A stretch of DNA of 64,000 bases, taken from the NCBI RefSeq assembly GCF_002904295.1, contig NZ_PPHG01000023.1, forward strand, positions 62,001 through 126,000, in the 5' to 3' direction. Both the position numbers and the translations under genes were made by a program. This stretch comes from Amycolatopsis sp. CA-128772 (GTDB taxonomy: Bacteria > Actinomycetota > Actinomycetes > Mycobacteriales > Pseudonocardiaceae). Shown piece after piece: positions 27,401-36,305 of the stretch. The notes under the pieces were generated by a model. It did not search any database and was not told the DNA's origin. It saw nothing but the letters and a program-made list of their open reading frames with translations. Position 1 is the stretch's first letter, and the number at the start of each line of letters is the position of its first letter.

Positions 27401-28239
27401 ACGTCGAGGTCGGCAACGAGGACTGGTTCGACGGTTCGGGCAGCTACGCCTGGCGCTTCACCGACATGAACAACGCCATCAAGGCGAAGTACCCGCAGCT
27501 GACCGTCATCGCCACCACCGGCGGCCTGCAGGGCGGCTCGGCGTCGAGCACGTCGACCGGGGTCCGCCCGGACGCCGCGGACGACCACTACTACCAGTCG
27601 CCGCAGTGGTTCACCGACAACTCGACCCGGTACGACACCGCCGACCGCAGCGGCCCGGACATCCTCGTCGGCGAGTACGGCGCCCAGGACGGCCGGCCCA
27701 CCGGCACCCTGGCCGCCGCCATCGGCGAGGCCGCGTTCCTCACCGGGCTCGAACGCAACAGCGACGTCGTCATCGGCTCGATGTACGCGCCGGTCCTGGT
27801 GCAGGAGAACCAGGCCAACTGGCCGGTCAACCTGATCGGCTTCGACGCCGGGACCAGCTACGCCTCGCCGTCGTACTGGGTGCAGCAGATGTTCTCCAGC
27901 ACCCTCGGCAAGCAGATCGTGACCAGCCGCCTCAACCAGGGCAGCCCCCTGCGGCAGGTGGTCAACGTGACCACGAAGAGCGGAAGGAAGACCTTCACGG
28001 TCAAACTCGTCAACCCGACTTCGCAGGTGCAGACCGCGCGGCTGTCGCTCACCGGCGTCACCGCCGTCGACGGCACCGGGACGCTCACCACGCTCACCGG
28101 CGACCCGGCGGGGCGCAACAGCCTCGCCGCGCCCGCCGCCATCGTGCCGCAGACCAGGGAGATCACCGGGCTGGCCGCGACGTCGAAGCTGACGTTGCCG
28201 GCGAACTCCGTGACGACGCTGGTCCTCACCGGCCGCTAG
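24415..28239 (+). CDS. Secreted multi-modular GH51 alpha-L-arabinofuranosidase
   Basis: 1274 residues. The signal peptide (cleavage at ASA before DADP) is followed by LamG/concanavalin-like modules at about 35-210 and 240-420, and a shorter third at about 440-640, each opening with a GHW/GSW-x-FDEGTG-type strand. The GH51 part starts near residue 645 (RPTTYGSILEDISHSVEGGL) with a CBM4-like insert (about 700-850). The acid/base Glu1002 is in EVGNEDW and the nucleophile Glu1087 in LVGEYGAQDG. It would release L-arabinofuranose from arabinan or arabinogalactan outside the cell. The ATG at 24415 follows CGAGGGAGA. Three LamG-like repeats before GH51 are unusual. Confidence 0.95.
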   Translation: MLRRLRRPMAVLAALALCSAVPIAVAPAASADADPALAGHWTFDDGSGSTAADTAGSHPATLTGGAGWGPGLRGGALTTDGASGFADAGAPVLDTAKSFSVSSWVKLDKTSGFQTFVSVDGTQVSTFFLQFRDDSRRFAFTRLAGDAPTDGVVAGANFDPVAGQWYQLTGVYDASASTLSLYVDGTRQTTVAAPTAWAGTGHLVIGRGKYGGNPVDFVDGTIDDVRAYPGAVTAAGAARLAIAGHWGLDEGTGTTTADDSLDLRTGTLTGGAAWGDGVVGPHGVALNGADAAVDVPAPVVDTAQSFSVSAWVKPTAATGFRTAVSIDGSAISGFYLQRAADGRFAFTRRAADGDSAASSAVSTSPAQAGQWQHVVGVYNRVAGTLSLYVNGTLQQSVPFTTPWTASGHLEIGRGKWAGSPVDWFDGGVDDVRAYPTPLTASAVAALAASGSWHFDEGTGTVARDSSANAADGTLHGATWTAGAAGRAVQLDRKSTVDMGSSPAFDTGTGSLSLAAWFRTTGSGTLVDHGDGYALGVTGGKLTARVGTIQVTTSGGGLADGNWHHAALVLDRASQRLTVYADGDASAVTSTCGTPTGTTLDVSACPASGTAAAPFTVGAGFTGAVDEVELRRFPLTAAQIGTLAGANQLAVDANVVRANTRPTTYGSILEDISHSVEGGLYAELVRNRTFKEGYQPGSGAGNTPVPYWSLLTSTGAAGTYAVDTANPLNTALDRSLKLHADTVPAAGRVAAANVGFYGVAAKPSTKYTGSFFAKGTWTGGVRVSLEKPDGTVLASKDLQPVGPAWAQQSFSFTTPSTITASTDNRIVVSLVNKGKKALGGDAWFQQVSVFPPTFKNRPNGVRADLGQKLAAMKLGLFRVPGGNYLEGNTLDTRFAWKNTTGPLEQRPGHQNTAWGYWSTDGFGILDYLKLSEDIGAQPLLALFAGYTLNGQHVDQADYPAYVQEALDEIEYAIGDSSTTWGAKRIADGHPAPFDLHYVEVGNEDWFDGSGSYAWRFTDMNNAIKAKYPQLTVIATTGGLQGGSASSTSTGVRPDAADDHYYQSPQWFTDNSTRYDTADRSGPDILVGEYGAQDGRPTGTLAAAIGEAAFLTGLERNSDVVIGSMYAPVLVQENQANWPVNLIGFDAGTSYASPSYWVQQMFSSTLGKQIVTSRLNQGSPLRQVVNVTTKSGRKTFTVKLVNPTSQVQTARLSLTGVTAVDGTGTLTTLTGDPAGRNSLAAPAAIVPQTREITGLAATSKLTLPANSVTTLVLTGR
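25894..25904 (+). repeat. Oriented 11-mer TCCACTGTGGA
   Basis: Exact copy inside the plus-strand GH51 gene, where it encodes Ser-Thr-Val-Asp using the rare Thr codon ACT. See findings. Confidence 0.7.
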
Positions 28240-28243
28240 AACC

Positions 28244-28285
28244 CCGGGACGCGGCGCGTTCACCGCCGCCCGCGCCGCGTCCCGG
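28244..28285 (+). terminator. Intra-operon hairpin between GH51 and araB
   Basis: A 15-bp stem (28244-28258 with 28271-28285) and a 12-base loop lie between the arabinofuranosidase stop and the araB ribosome binding site. There is no U-run. It could be a partial terminator or an mRNA-stability element that sets GH51 and araBDA to different levels. Confidence 0.6.
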
Positions 28286-28309
28286 TCACCAACCAGGAGG
28301 GAGGACACC

Positions 28310-29938
28310 GTGGGAGAACCACTCACCGTCGGCGTCGACTTCGGCACGTTGTCGGGCCGCGCGGTGGTCGTGCGGGTCCGTGACGGAGCGGAACTCGGTT
28401 CCGCCGTCTTCGAGTACCCGCACGGGGTGCTCGACGAGACGCTGCCGGCCACGGGCCGCGCGCTGCCGCCGGAATGGGCGCTGCAGGTGCCCGCGGACTA
28501 CGTCGGAGTGCTCCGCAACGCCGTACCGGCGGCGCTGCGGGACGCCGGCGTGGACGCGGGCGACATCGTCGGCATCGCCACCGACTTCACCGCGTGCACG
28601 ATGGTGCCGACGACCGCGGACGGGACGCCGCTGTGCGCGCTGCCCGAGTTCGAGGGCAACCCGCACGCGTACGTGAAGCTGTGGAAGCACCACTCGGCCC
28701 AGCCGCAGGCCGTGCGGATCAACGACCTGGCCCGCGCCCGCGGCGAGAAGTGGCTGCCGCGCTACGGCGGGCTGATCTCGTCCGAGTGGGAGTTCGCCAA
28801 GGCCCTCGAGCTGTTCGAGGAGGCCCCGGACGTCTACGCCGCGATGCGGCACTGGGTCGAGGCCGCCGACTGGATCGTCTGGCAGCTCACCGGCAGCTAC
28901 GTCCGCAACGCCTGCACGGCCGGCTACAAGGGCATCCTGCAGGACGGCCAGTACCCGAGCCGCGACTTCCTCCGCGAGCTCGCCCCCGGCTTCGAGTCCT
29001 TCGTGACCGACAAGCTGGAGCACCCGCTCGGCCAGCTGGGTTCCCGCGCCGGTTCGCTGTCGGCCGAGGCCGCCGGGTGGACCGGGCTGCCCGAAGGCAT
29101 CGCCGTGGCCGTTGGCAACGTTGACGCCCACGTCACCGCCCCCGCCGCCCAGGCGGTCGAGCCGGGGCAGATGGTGGCGATCATGGGCACCTCGACGTGC
29201 CATGTGATGAACGGCGCCGAACTGCACGAGGTGCCGGGCATGTGCGGCGTCGTCGAAGGCGGGATCGTGCCCGGGCTGTGGGGGTACGAGGCCGGCCAGA
29301 GCGGCGTCGGCGACATCTTCGGCTGGTTCGTCGAGCACTTCGCCGGCGCCGGCCACGAAGAGCTGACCCGCCTGGCGGCCCAGCAGGAGATCGGCGAACA
29401 CGGCCTGATCGCCCTGGACTGGCACAGCGGCAACCGGTCGGTGCTGGTCGACCACGAGCTGTCCGGCGTGGTCGTCGGGCAGACGCTGGCCACCCGCGCC
29501 GAGGACGTCTACCGCGCCCTGCTGGAGGCGACCGCGTTCGGCACCCGGAAGATCATCGAAACGTTCGACGCGGCCGGCGTCCCGGTGACCGAGCTGATCA
29601 TCGCGGGCGGCCTGACGAAGAACGCGCTGCTCATGCAGATCTACGCCGACGTCACCAACCTCCCGCTGTCGGTGATCGGATCGGACCAGGGGCCCGCGCT
29701 CGGGTCGGCCATCCACGCGGCCGTCGCCGCCGGGGCCCACGCGGACATCCGCGCAGCGGCCGCGGCGATGGGGTCGGTCCGGCGCGCGGTGTACCGGCCG
29801 GTGCCCGCGCACGTCGTCGCCTACGACGAGCTGTACGCCGAATACACCGAGCTGCACGACTACTTCGGCCGTGGCGGCAACGATGTCATGCACCGGCTGG
29901 CCGCCCGCAAGCGTGCCGTCGCGAAAGGACAGTCCTGA
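28310..29938 (+). CDS. araB: L-ribulokinase
   Basis: 542 residues, the AraB length. The FGGY-kinase N-terminus VGVDFGTLSGRAVVVRV (ATP phosphate loop) and the C-terminal ATP-binding stretch TELIIAGGLTKNALLMQIYA are intact; AraB-type signatures include FTACTMVPTTADGTPL and LWKHHSAQPQA. It phosphorylates L-ribulose to L-ribulose 5-phosphate in the cytoplasm. The GTG at 28310 follows AGGAGGGAGG. Its stop overlaps the araD start (TGATG). Gene order here is B-D-A. Confidence 0.97.
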   Translation: MGEPLTVGVDFGTLSGRAVVVRVRDGAELGSAVFEYPHGVLDETLPATGRALPPEWALQVPADYVGVLRNAVPAALRDAGVDAGDIVGIATDFTACTMVPTTADGTPLCALPEFEGNPHAYVKLWKHHSAQPQAVRINDLARARGEKWLPRYGGLISSEWEFAKALELFEEAPDVYAAMRHWVEAADWIVWQLTGSYVRNACTAGYKGILQDGQYPSRDFLRELAPGFESFVTDKLEHPLGQLGSRAGSLSAEAAGWTGLPEGIAVAVGNVDAHVTAPAAQAVEPGQMVAIMGTSTCHVMNGAELHEVPGMCGVVEGGIVPGLWGYEAGQSGVGDIFGWFVEHFAGAGHEELTRLAAQQEIGEHGLIALDWHSGNRSVLVDHELSGVVVGQTLATRAEDVYRALLEATAFGTRKIIETFDAAGVPVTELIIAGGLTKNALLMQIYADVTNLPLSVIGSDQGPALGSAIHAAVAAGAHADIRAAAAAMGSVRRAVYRPVPAHVVAYDELYAEYTELHDYFGRGGNDVMHRLAARKRAVAKGQS

Positions 29939-30615
29939 TGTCGCTGACCGGTGAAGTGCTCGACACCGTCGCCGAACTGAAGGAGTCGGTGGCCAAGCTG
30001 CACGGCGAGCTGACCCGCAACGAGCTGGTCATCTGGACCGCGGGCAACGTCTCGGCCCGGGTCCCCGGCCGGGACCTGCTGGTCATCAAGCCCTCGGGCG
30101 TCTCCTACGACACGCTGTCCGCGGACACCATGGTCGTCACCGACCTGCACGGCGAGCTCGTCGAAGGCGACCTCGCGCCGTCGTCCGACACCGCCGCGCA
30201 CGCCTACGTCTACCGGCACCTGCCGGAGATCGGCGGGGTCGTGCACACCCACTCGACCTACGCCACGGCGTGGGCGGCCCGCGGCGAGCCGATCCCGTGC
30301 GTGCTGACGATGATCGCCGACGAGTTCGGCGGGGAGATCCCGGTCGGGCCGTTCGCCCTGATCGGCGACGACTCCATCGGCCGCGGCATCGTCGAAACGC
30401 TTCGCTCCAGCCGCTCGCCGGCGGTGCTGATGCGCAACCACGGCCCGTTCACCGTCGGCCGCACCGCGCGCGACGCGGTCAAGGCCGCGGTGATGGTCGA
30501 GGACGTGGCCCGCACCGTCCACAAGGCCTTCGAGCTCGGCACGCCCGAACCCCTCCCGCCCGAGGACGTCGACCGGCTCTACGCCCGGTACCAGAACGTC
30601 TACGGCCAGCACTGA
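29938..30615 (+). CDS. araD: L-ribulose-5-phosphate 4-epimerase
   Basis: 225 residues of the class II aldolase/AraD family. Zinc-binding histidines are visible in [10 protein letters not shown] and in the C-terminal [15 protein letters not shown] and KPSG are the phosphate-binding loops. It converts L-ribulose 5-phosphate to D-xylulose 5-phosphate, feeding the pentose phosphate pathway. The start overlaps the araB stop, so the proteins are coupled. Fuculose-phosphate aldolase is a related alternative, but the araB-araA context decides. Confidence 0.96.
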   Translation: MSLTGEVLDTVAELKESVAKLHGELTRNELVIWTAGNVSARVPGRDLLVIKPSGVSYDTLSADTMVVTDLHGELVEGDLAPSSDTAAHAYVYRHLPEIGGVVHTHSTYATAWAARGEPIPCVLTMIADEFGGEIPVGPFALIGDDSIGRGIVETLRSSRSPAVLMRNHGPFTVGRTARDAVKAAVMVEDVARTVHKAFELGTPEPLPPEDVDRLYARYQNVYGQH

Positions 30616-30632
30616 CCTTCCCAAGGAGAACG

Positions 30633-32132
30633 ATGACTCCGGCATCGAAACCCCAGCTCTGGTTCCTCACCGGGAGCCAGGCCCTCTACGGCGAGGAGAC
30701 CCTCGAGCAGGTCGCCGGCCAGTCGCTGCGGATCCAGCAGCTGCTGACCGCCTCGGGCGCGCTCCCGGCCGAGATCGTCGGCAAGCCCGTGCTGACCGAG
30801 GCCGCGTCGATCCGCCGCGTGCTGCAGGAGGCCAACGCCGACGCCGCCTGCGTCGGCGTGATCGCGTGGATGCACACCTTCTCGCCCGCGAAGATGTGGA
30901 TCACCGGGCTGGACGCGCTGCGCAAGCCCCTGCTGCACCTGCACACGCAGCTCAACGAAGCCCTGCCGTGGTCGACCATCGACATGGACTTCATGAACCT
31001 CAACCAGGCCGCGCACGGCGACCGCGAGTTCGGGTTCATCCAGACCCGCCTCGGCGTGCCGCGCAAGACCGTCGCCGGGCACGTGTCCGACCCGGCCGTG
31101 GTCGCCCGGATCGACGCGTGGGCGCGCGCCGCGATCGGCGCGGACCACCTGCGCAACCTGCGGCTGGCCCGGTTCGGCGACAACATGCGCGACGTCGCCG
31201 TCACCGAAGGCGACAAGGTCGAGGCCGAGCTGCGGTTCGGCGTCTCGGTCAACACCTACGGCGTGAACGACCTGGTCGAACTGGTGGACGCCGTGTCCAC
31301 TGTGGACGAGCTGGTCGCCGCCTACGCCGCGGACTACGACGTGGTCCCGGACCTGGCGGCCGGGGGAGCGCGGCACGAGTCGCTGCGCTACGCGGCCCGC
31401 ATCGAAGCCGGGCTGCGGAAGTTCCTCACCGACGGCGGGTTCGGCGCGTTCACCACGAACTTCGAGGACCTCGGCGGCCTGCGGCAGCTGCCGGGCCTCG
31501 CGGTGCAGCGCCTGATGGCCGACGGCTACGGCTTCGGCGGCGAGGGCGACTGGAAGACCTCGGCGCTGCTCGCCGCGGTCAAGGCGATGGGCGTCGGCAA
31601 GACCGCGGGCACGTCGTTCATGGAGGACTACACCTACCACTTCGGGCCGGGCAAGCCGAAGATCCTCGGCGCGCACATGCTGGAGGTCTGCCCGAGCATC
31701 GCCGCCGCCAAGCCGTCCTGCGAGATCCACGCGCTGGGCATCGGCGGCCGCGAGGACCCGGTCCGGCTCGTGTTCGACGCGGCGCCCGGCCCGGGTGTCG
31801 TGCTCGGCCTGGTCGACCTCGGCGACCGGTTCCGCCTGGTGGCCAACGAGATCGACGTCGTCACGCCGGACGAGCCGCTGCCGAACCTGCCGGTCGCCCG
31901 GGCGGTCTGGGAGCCGGCGCCGTCGCTGTCGACGTCCGCGGAATCCTGGATCACCGCGGGCGGCCCGCACCACACCGTGCTGACCCAGGCGGTGGGCACG
32001 GAGACCCTTCGCGACTTCGCGAACCTGCTGGGTGTAGAACTCCTCGTCATCGACAAGGACACGACCCCGCACGACTTCGCCGACCGCATCCGCTGGAACC
32101 AGGCCTACCACCGGCTCGCCCAAGGTTTCTGA
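30633..32132 (+). CDS. araA: L-arabinose isomerase
   Basis: 499 residues, the standard AraA length. Diagnostic stretches are [15 protein letters not shown] at the N-terminus, [29 protein letters not shown], and the active-site Glu regions [11 protein letters not shown] and [11 protein letters not shown], with Mn-binding histidine motifs further on. It converts L-arabinose to L-ribulose. AAGGAG is placed seven bases before the ATG at 30633. It is followed by a perfect palindrome and then the second sugar transporter. Confidence 0.97.
   Translation: MTPASKPQLWFLTGSQALYGEETLEQVAGQSLRIQQLLTASGALPAEIVGKPVLTEAASIRRVLQEANADAACVGVIAWMHTFSPAKMWITGLDALRKPLLHLHTQLNEALPWSTIDMDFMNLNQAAHGDREFGFIQTRLGVPRKTVAGHVSDPAVVARIDAWARAAIGADHLRNLRLARFGDNMRDVAVTEGDKVEAELRFGVSVNTYGVNDLVELVDAVSTVDELVAAYAADYDVVPDLAAGGARHESLRYAARIEAGLRKFLTDGGFGAFTTNFEDLGGLRQLPGLAVQRLMADGYGFGGEGDWKTSALLAAVKAMGVGKTAGTSFMEDYTYHFGPGKPKILGAHMLEVCPSIAAAKPSCEIHALGIGGREDPVRLVFDAAPGPGVVLGLVDLGDRFRLVANEIDVVTPDEPLPNLPVARAVWEPAPSLSTSAESWITAGGPHHTVLTQAVGTETLRDFANLLGVELLVIDKDTTPHDFADRIRWNQAYHRLAQGF
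31296..31306 (+). repeat. Oriented 11-mer TCCACTGTGGA
   Basis: Exact copy inside plus-strand araA, encoding Ser-Thr-Val-Asp with a rare ACT codon. Confidence 0.7.
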
Positions 32133-32134
32133 CG

Positions 32135-32158
32135 CGGCACTTCCACGTGGAAGTGCCG
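32135..32158. promoter_or_regulatory. Perfect 24-bp palindrome between araA and chvE
   Basis: Twelve-base arms meet at a central CACGTG with no unpaired base between them. It lies three bases after the araA stop and 27 bp before the chvE start. It can act as an RNA hairpin (stability or attenuation) or a protein-binding site; either would let the binding protein be expressed differently from the ara genes. Confidence 0.75.
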
Positions 32159-32184
32159 GGTCGTTGAGAAAGGAAGAAGGAACG

Positions 32185-33291
32185 ATGAAGTTCACCAGAG
32201 GAATCGCGGCGGTCGCCGCCGCGGGGCTCGTGCTCACGCTGTCGGCGTGCGGCTCGAGCCAGAAGACCGCGGACCAGGCGGCGGCCTCGTCGGGTGCCAG
32301 TGCCGCGGGCAGCCTGGTCGGCGTCACCATGCCGACGAAGTCGTCGGAGCGCTGGATCCACGACGGCGACAACATCAAGTCCGCACTGGAGAAGCTCGGC
32401 TACAAGGTCGACCTCCAGTACGCCGAGAACGACATCCCCACCCAGGTGAACCAGATCGAGAACCAGATCACCAAGGGCGCCAAGCTCCTGGTCATCGCCT
32501 CGATCGACGGCACCGCGATCACCACCCAGCTGCAGGAGGCCGCGGACAAGAAGATCCCGGTCATCGCCTACGACCGGCTGATCCGCAACTCGCCGAACGT
32601 CGACTACTACGCCACCTTCGACAACTTCAAGGTCGGCGTCGAGCAGGCGAACTCGCTGGTCAAGGGCCTGGGTGACGGAGCAGGCCCGTTCAACATCGAG
32701 CTGTTCGCCGGTTCCCCGGACGACAACAACGCGACCTTCTTCTTCAACGGCGCGATGTCGGTCCTCAAGCCCCTGATGGACAGCGGCAAGCTGGTCGTCA
32801 AGAGCGGTCAGACCGACTTCGCCCGCGCGGCCATCCTGCGCTGGGACCCGGCCACCGCGCAGCGTCGCATGGAAGACCTGCTCACCAAGACCTACACCGG
32901 TGGCGCGAAGGTCCAGGGCGTGCTCTCGCCGTACGACGGCCTGTCGATCGGCATCCTGTCGGCGCTGAAGAGCAACGGCTACGGCACCGCCGGCCAGCCG
33001 TACCCGATCGTCACCGGGCAGGACGCCGAGGTCGCCTCGGTCAAGTCCATCATCGCCGGTGAGCAGTACTCGACGATCTTCAAGGACACCCGCATCCTCG
33101 CCGACACCACGGTGAAGATGGCCGACGCGGTGCTCAAGGGCGGCAAGCCCGAGGTCAACAACACGAAGGACTACGACAACGGCAAGAAGGTCGTCCCGTC
33201 CTTCCTGCTGCAGCCGGTCACCGTGGACAAGGCCAACTACCAGAAGGAACTCGTCGACTCGGGCTACTACACGGCAGGTCAGCTGAAATGA
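32185..33291 (+). CDS. chvE: ChvE-like multiple-monosaccharide-binding lipoprotein
   Basis: 368 residues. The lipobox LSAC gives the lipidated Cys22. The body matches the ChvE family, which binds arabinose, galactose, glucose and other aldoses: [91 protein letters not shown]. It delivers sugar to the GguA/GguB transporter encoded by the next two genes. AGGAAGAAGG precedes the ATG at 32185; an in-frame ATG-less extension to 32164 was not used. Confidence 0.95.
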   Translation: MKFTRGIAAVAAAGLVLTLSACGSSQKTADQAAASSGASAAGSLVGVTMPTKSSERWIHDGDNIKSALEKLGYKVDLQYAENDIPTQVNQIENQITKGAKLLVIASIDGTAITTQLQEAADKKIPVIAYDRLIRNSPNVDYYATFDNFKVGVEQANSLVKGLGDGAGPFNIELFAGSPDDNNATFFFNGAMSVLKPLMDSGKLVVKSGQTDFARAAILRWDPATAQRRMEDLLTKTYTGGAKVQGVLSPYDGLSIGILSALKSNGYGTAGQPYPIVTGQDAEVASVKSIIAGEQYSTIFKDTRILADTTVKMADAVLKGGKPEVNNTKDYDNGKKVVPSFLLQPVTVDKANYQKELVDSGYYTAGQLK

Positions 33292-34808
33292 CCGAACTGC
33301 TCGGCATGCGCGGGATCACCAAGACCTTCCCCGGGGTCAAGGCGCTGTCGGACGTCACTCTTTCCGTGCGCCGCGGGGAAATCCACGCGATCTGCGGGGA
33401 GAACGGCGCCGGGAAGTCCACCCTGATGAAGGTGCTCTCGGGCGTCTACCCCCACGGGACGTACGACGGCGAGATCACCTTCGACGGGCAGCGGTGCGAG
33501 TTCGGGTCGGTGCGCGACAGCGAACGGCGCGGGATCGTGATCATCCACCAGGAACTCGCGCTGTGCGGCCAGTTGTCGATCGCGGAGAACATCTTCCTCG
33601 GCAACGAGCAGGCCAAGCGCGGCTGGGTCGACTGGAACCGCACCAACCACGAGGCCGGCGCGCTGCTCAAGCGCGTCGGCCTCGCCGAAAACGCCACGCG
33701 GGCGGTGCAGGAACTCGGGGTCGGCAAGCAGCAGCTCGTCGAGATCGCGAAGGCACTGTCCAAAGAGGTCAAGCTGCTGATCCTCGACGAGCCCACCGCG
33801 GCGCTCAACGACGACGACTCGGCCCACCTGCTCGAGCTGCTGCGCGGGCTGCGGGACGAGGGCGTCACCTGCGTGATCATCTCGCACAAGCTCGGCGAGG
33901 TGACGGCGATCGCCGACACCGTCACGATCCTGCGTGACGGCAGGACGATCGAAACGCTCGACGCGGCGGGGCTGACCGAAGAGCGCATCATCACCGGCAT
34001 GGTCGGGCGCGACCTCGAGCACCGGTTCCCGCCCCGGGAGCCGGAAATCGGCGAAGAGGTGCTGCGGATCGAGGACTGGACGGTGCACAGCCCGACCCAG
34101 GCCGGGCGGGTCGTCGTCGACCACGCGTCACTTTCGCTGCGGCGCGGGGAGATCGTCGGCCTCGCCGGGCTGATGGGCGCGGGCCGCACCGAACTCGCGA
34201 TGAGCGTGTTCGGCCGGTCGTGGGGCAAGGACATCTCCGGCCGGATCCTGAAACACGGCCAGGAGATCGAGGTCCGGTCGGTGCAGGAGGCCGTCCGCCA
34301 CGGCATCGCCTACGCCACCGAGGACCGGAAGCGCTACGGGCTCAACCTGATCGAGGACATCCAGCGCAACGTGTCCGCGGCCGGGCTGGGCAAGCTGGCC
34401 AAGCGCGGCTGGGTCAACGAGCACGCCGAGCACGACACCGCCAACCGATACCGCCGAGACCTGCGGATCAAGGCGCCGAGCGTGCAGAGCGTGACCGGGA
34501 AGCTCTCCGGCGGCAACCAGCAGAAGGTCGTGCTGGCGAAGTGGATCTTCACCGACCCGGACGTGCTGATCCTGGACGAGCCGACCCGTGGCATCGACGT
34601 GGGCGCGAAGTTCGAGATCTACACGATCATCAACGAGCTGGCCGCCCAGGGGAAGGCCGTCCTGGTCATCTCCTCCGAGCTGCCGGAGCTGCTCGGGCTC
34701 TGCGACCGGATCTACGCGCTCTCGGCGGGCCGGATCACCGGCGAGGCCACGCGCGAAGAAGCCACCCAGGAACTGCTGATGCAGTACATGACTAAGGAAC
34801 GGGAATGA
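33288..34808 (+). CDS. gguA: Multiple-monosaccharide ABC transporter ATPase
   Basis: 506 residues with two fused nucleotide-binding domains of the CUT2 family: Walker [10 protein letters not shown] and Walker [16 protein letters not shown] in the first, [20 protein letters not shown] and [18 protein letters not shown] in the second. GguA-type features are [19 protein letters not shown] and [21 protein letters not shown]. The start overlaps the chvE stop and the end overlaps gguB (both ATGA), so the three subunits are coupled. Confidence 0.95.
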   Translation: MTELLGMRGITKTFPGVKALSDVTLSVRRGEIHAICGENGAGKSTLMKVLSGVYPHGTYDGEITFDGQRCEFGSVRDSERRGIVIIHQELALCGQLSIAENIFLGNEQAKRGWVDWNRTNHEAGALLKRVGLAENATRAVQELGVGKQQLVEIAKALSKEVKLLILDEPTAALNDDDSAHLLELLRGLRDEGVTCVIISHKLGEVTAIADTVTILRDGRTIETLDAAGLTEERIITGMVGRDLEHRFPPREPEIGEEVLRIEDWTVHSPTQAGRVVVDHASLSLRRGEIVGLAGLMGAGRTELAMSVFGRSWGKDISGRILKHGQEIEVRSVQEAVRHGIAYATEDRKRYGLNLIEDIQRNVSAAGLGKLAKRGWVNEHAEHDTANRYRRDLRIKAPSVQSVTGKLSGGNQQKVVLAKWIFTDPDVLILDEPTRGIDVGAKFEIYTIINELAAQGKAVLVISSELPELLGLCDRIYALSAGRITGEATREEATQELLMQYMTKERE

Positions 34809-36025
34809 CCACGACCGAAGCGCGGCCCGCCGTGCCCCCGGTTGAGCGCTCCAAGCGGAGGATCTCGATCAACCCGCGCCAGAGCGGCATCTACGTCGCG
34901 TTCGCGCTGATCGTGGTGCTGTTCGAGGTGCTCACCGGCGGCGCGCTGCTGGAACCGCAGAACATCTCCAACATCATCGTGCAGAACAGCTACGTGCTGA
35001 TCCTCGCGATCGGGATGATCCTGGTGATCATCTCCGGGCACATCGACCTGTCCGCCGGCTCGGTCGTCGCGATGACCGGCGCGGTGTCGGCGGTGCTGAT
35101 GGTGAACTCGCACGTGCCGTGGTTCCTGGCCGTGCTGATCACCCTGGTCGTCGGCGCGGCGATCGGGGCGTGGCAGGGCTACTGGGTCGCCTACTTCGGC
35201 ATCCCGGCGTTCATCGTGACGCTGGCCGGCATGCTGGCGTTCCGGGCCCTGACCCTGACGGTGCTGGGCAACCAGGGCATCGGCCCGTTCCCGGACACGA
35301 TCCGCACGCTGTCGAACGGCTTCACCGACGGCTACCTGGGCAACATCGGCCTCGGGCCGCTGGGTGGCGCCGACCTGGTGTCGCTGCTGGCCGGCGTGGC
35401 CGCGGTGGCCGGGATCGTGTTCACCCAGTGGCGCAAGCGGATGGGCCGGCTGGGCTACGGCCAGGACGTCGACCCGTTCCCGCTGTTCGTGCTGAAGATC
35501 GCCGGGATCGCGGTGCTGGTGCTCGCCCTGGTCGTGCAGCTGGCCCGGTTCAAGAACCTGCCGTGGGTGCTGATCCTGCTGGCGGTGCTGGTGCTCGGCT
35601 ACTCGCTGGTGGCGGGCAAGTCGGTGTTCGGCCGGCACATCTACGCCGTGGGCGGCAACCTGCAGGCGGCGACGCTCTCGGGTGTCAAGGTCAAGCAGGT
35701 GACGTTCTGGATCTTCGTCAACATGGGCGTGCTGGCGGCCCTGGCCGGGATCATCTTCGCCGGCCGCCTCAACCAGGCGGGCCCGACGGCGGGCGTGAAC
35801 TTCGAGCTGGACGCGATCGCGGCGGCCTTCATCGGCGGCGCGGCGGTCCAGGGCGGCGTCGGCAAGGTGGTCGGCGCGATCACGGGCGGCCTGATCATGG
35901 CGGTCATCAACAACGGCATGTCCCTGATCGGCGCCCCGAGCGAGCGGGTGATGCTGGTCAAGGGCGTGGTCCTGCTGGCGGCGGTGGCCTACGACATCTG
36001 GACCAAGCGCCGCGCGGCTTCCTGA
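34805..36025 (+). CDS. gguB: Multiple-monosaccharide ABC transporter permease
   Basis: 406 residues, longer than YtfT-type permeases as is normal for GguB, with about ten hydrophobic helices. Signature segments are [29 protein letters not shown] and [30 protein letters not shown]; a cytoplasmic loop [17 protein letters not shown] is a GguB hallmark. One permease forms a homodimer in this system. The transcript ends at a strong hairpin 14 bp after the stop. Confidence 0.95.
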   Translation: MTTTEARPAVPPVERSKRRISINPRQSGIYVAFALIVVLFEVLTGGALLEPQNISNIIVQNSYVLILAIGMILVIISGHIDLSAGSVVAMTGAVSAVLMVNSHVPWFLAVLITLVVGAAIGAWQGYWVAYFGIPAFIVTLAGMLAFRALTLTVLGNQGIGPFPDTIRTLSNGFTDGYLGNIGLGPLGGADLVSLLAGVAAVAGIVFTQWRKRMGRLGYGQDVDPFPLFVLKIAGIAVLVLALVVQLARFKNLPWVLILLAVLVLGYSLVAGKSVFGRHIYAVGGNLQAATLSGVKVKQVTFWIFVNMGVLAALAGIIFAGRLNQAGPTAGVNFELDAIAAAFIGGAAVQGGVGKVVGAITGGLIMAVINNGMSLIGAPSERVMLVKGVVLLAAVAYDIWTKRRAAS

Positions 36026-36038
36026 GCCGGGTGGTCGA

Positions 36039-36074
36039 AGGGGGCTTCCCGCGTCACCGCGGGAGGCCCCCTTT
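36039..36074 (+). terminator. Strong terminator after gguB
   Basis: A 15-bp stem (36039-36053 with 36058-36072, one G-U pair) and loop TCAC, followed by TTT. It is the most canonical intrinsic terminator in the window and closes the 16-kb sugar operon. Confidence 0.9.
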
Positions 36075-36094
36075 ACACGCCGTGTCGCCCTCCA

Positions 36095-36248
36095 ATCACG
36101 CGAGATCCGCCGCCGATCACGCGAGATCCGCCGCCGATCACGCGAGTCCCGGGTTCGGTCACGCCGGCCGCGGCTTCGCTCGTGCGCGGAAGGGCATCAC
36201 GTGTGAGCCAGCGGGCTTCATGCGTGATCGAAGGGGCATCACGCGTGA
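36095..36248. repeat. 21-bp-period tandem array, ATCACGCGAG core
   Basis: ATCACGCGAG occurs exactly at 36095, 36116 and 36137 (period 21), with a degenerate fourth copy (GTCACGC) at 36158 in phase. Less regular relatives follow: ATCACGTGTG (36196), TGCGTGATC (36221) and the palindromic TCACGCGTGA (36239-36248). The core is the reverse complement of the array at 55813. It lies between converging genes. Confidence 0.85.
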
Positions 36249-36267
36249 CTGGAAAGACGACACGAAG

Positions 36268-36296
36268 GGCCGCGCCGGGGATTTCCCGGCGCGGCC
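36268..36296 (-). terminator. Terminator of the DUF1996 gene
   Basis: A 12-bp perfect stem (36268-36279 with 36285-36296) and five-base loop lie ten bases after the stop of the minus-strand DUF1996 gene. Confidence 0.8.
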
Positions 36297-36305
36297 ACCT
36301 CGCCC

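Noticed and set aside
24235..28452. Very long open frame on the minus strand opposite the GH51 gene
   Set aside because: It is the antisense shadow of high-GC codon usage; it lacks any domain and is rich in Arg, Gly and Val, while the plus strand encodes a clear GH51 enzyme.
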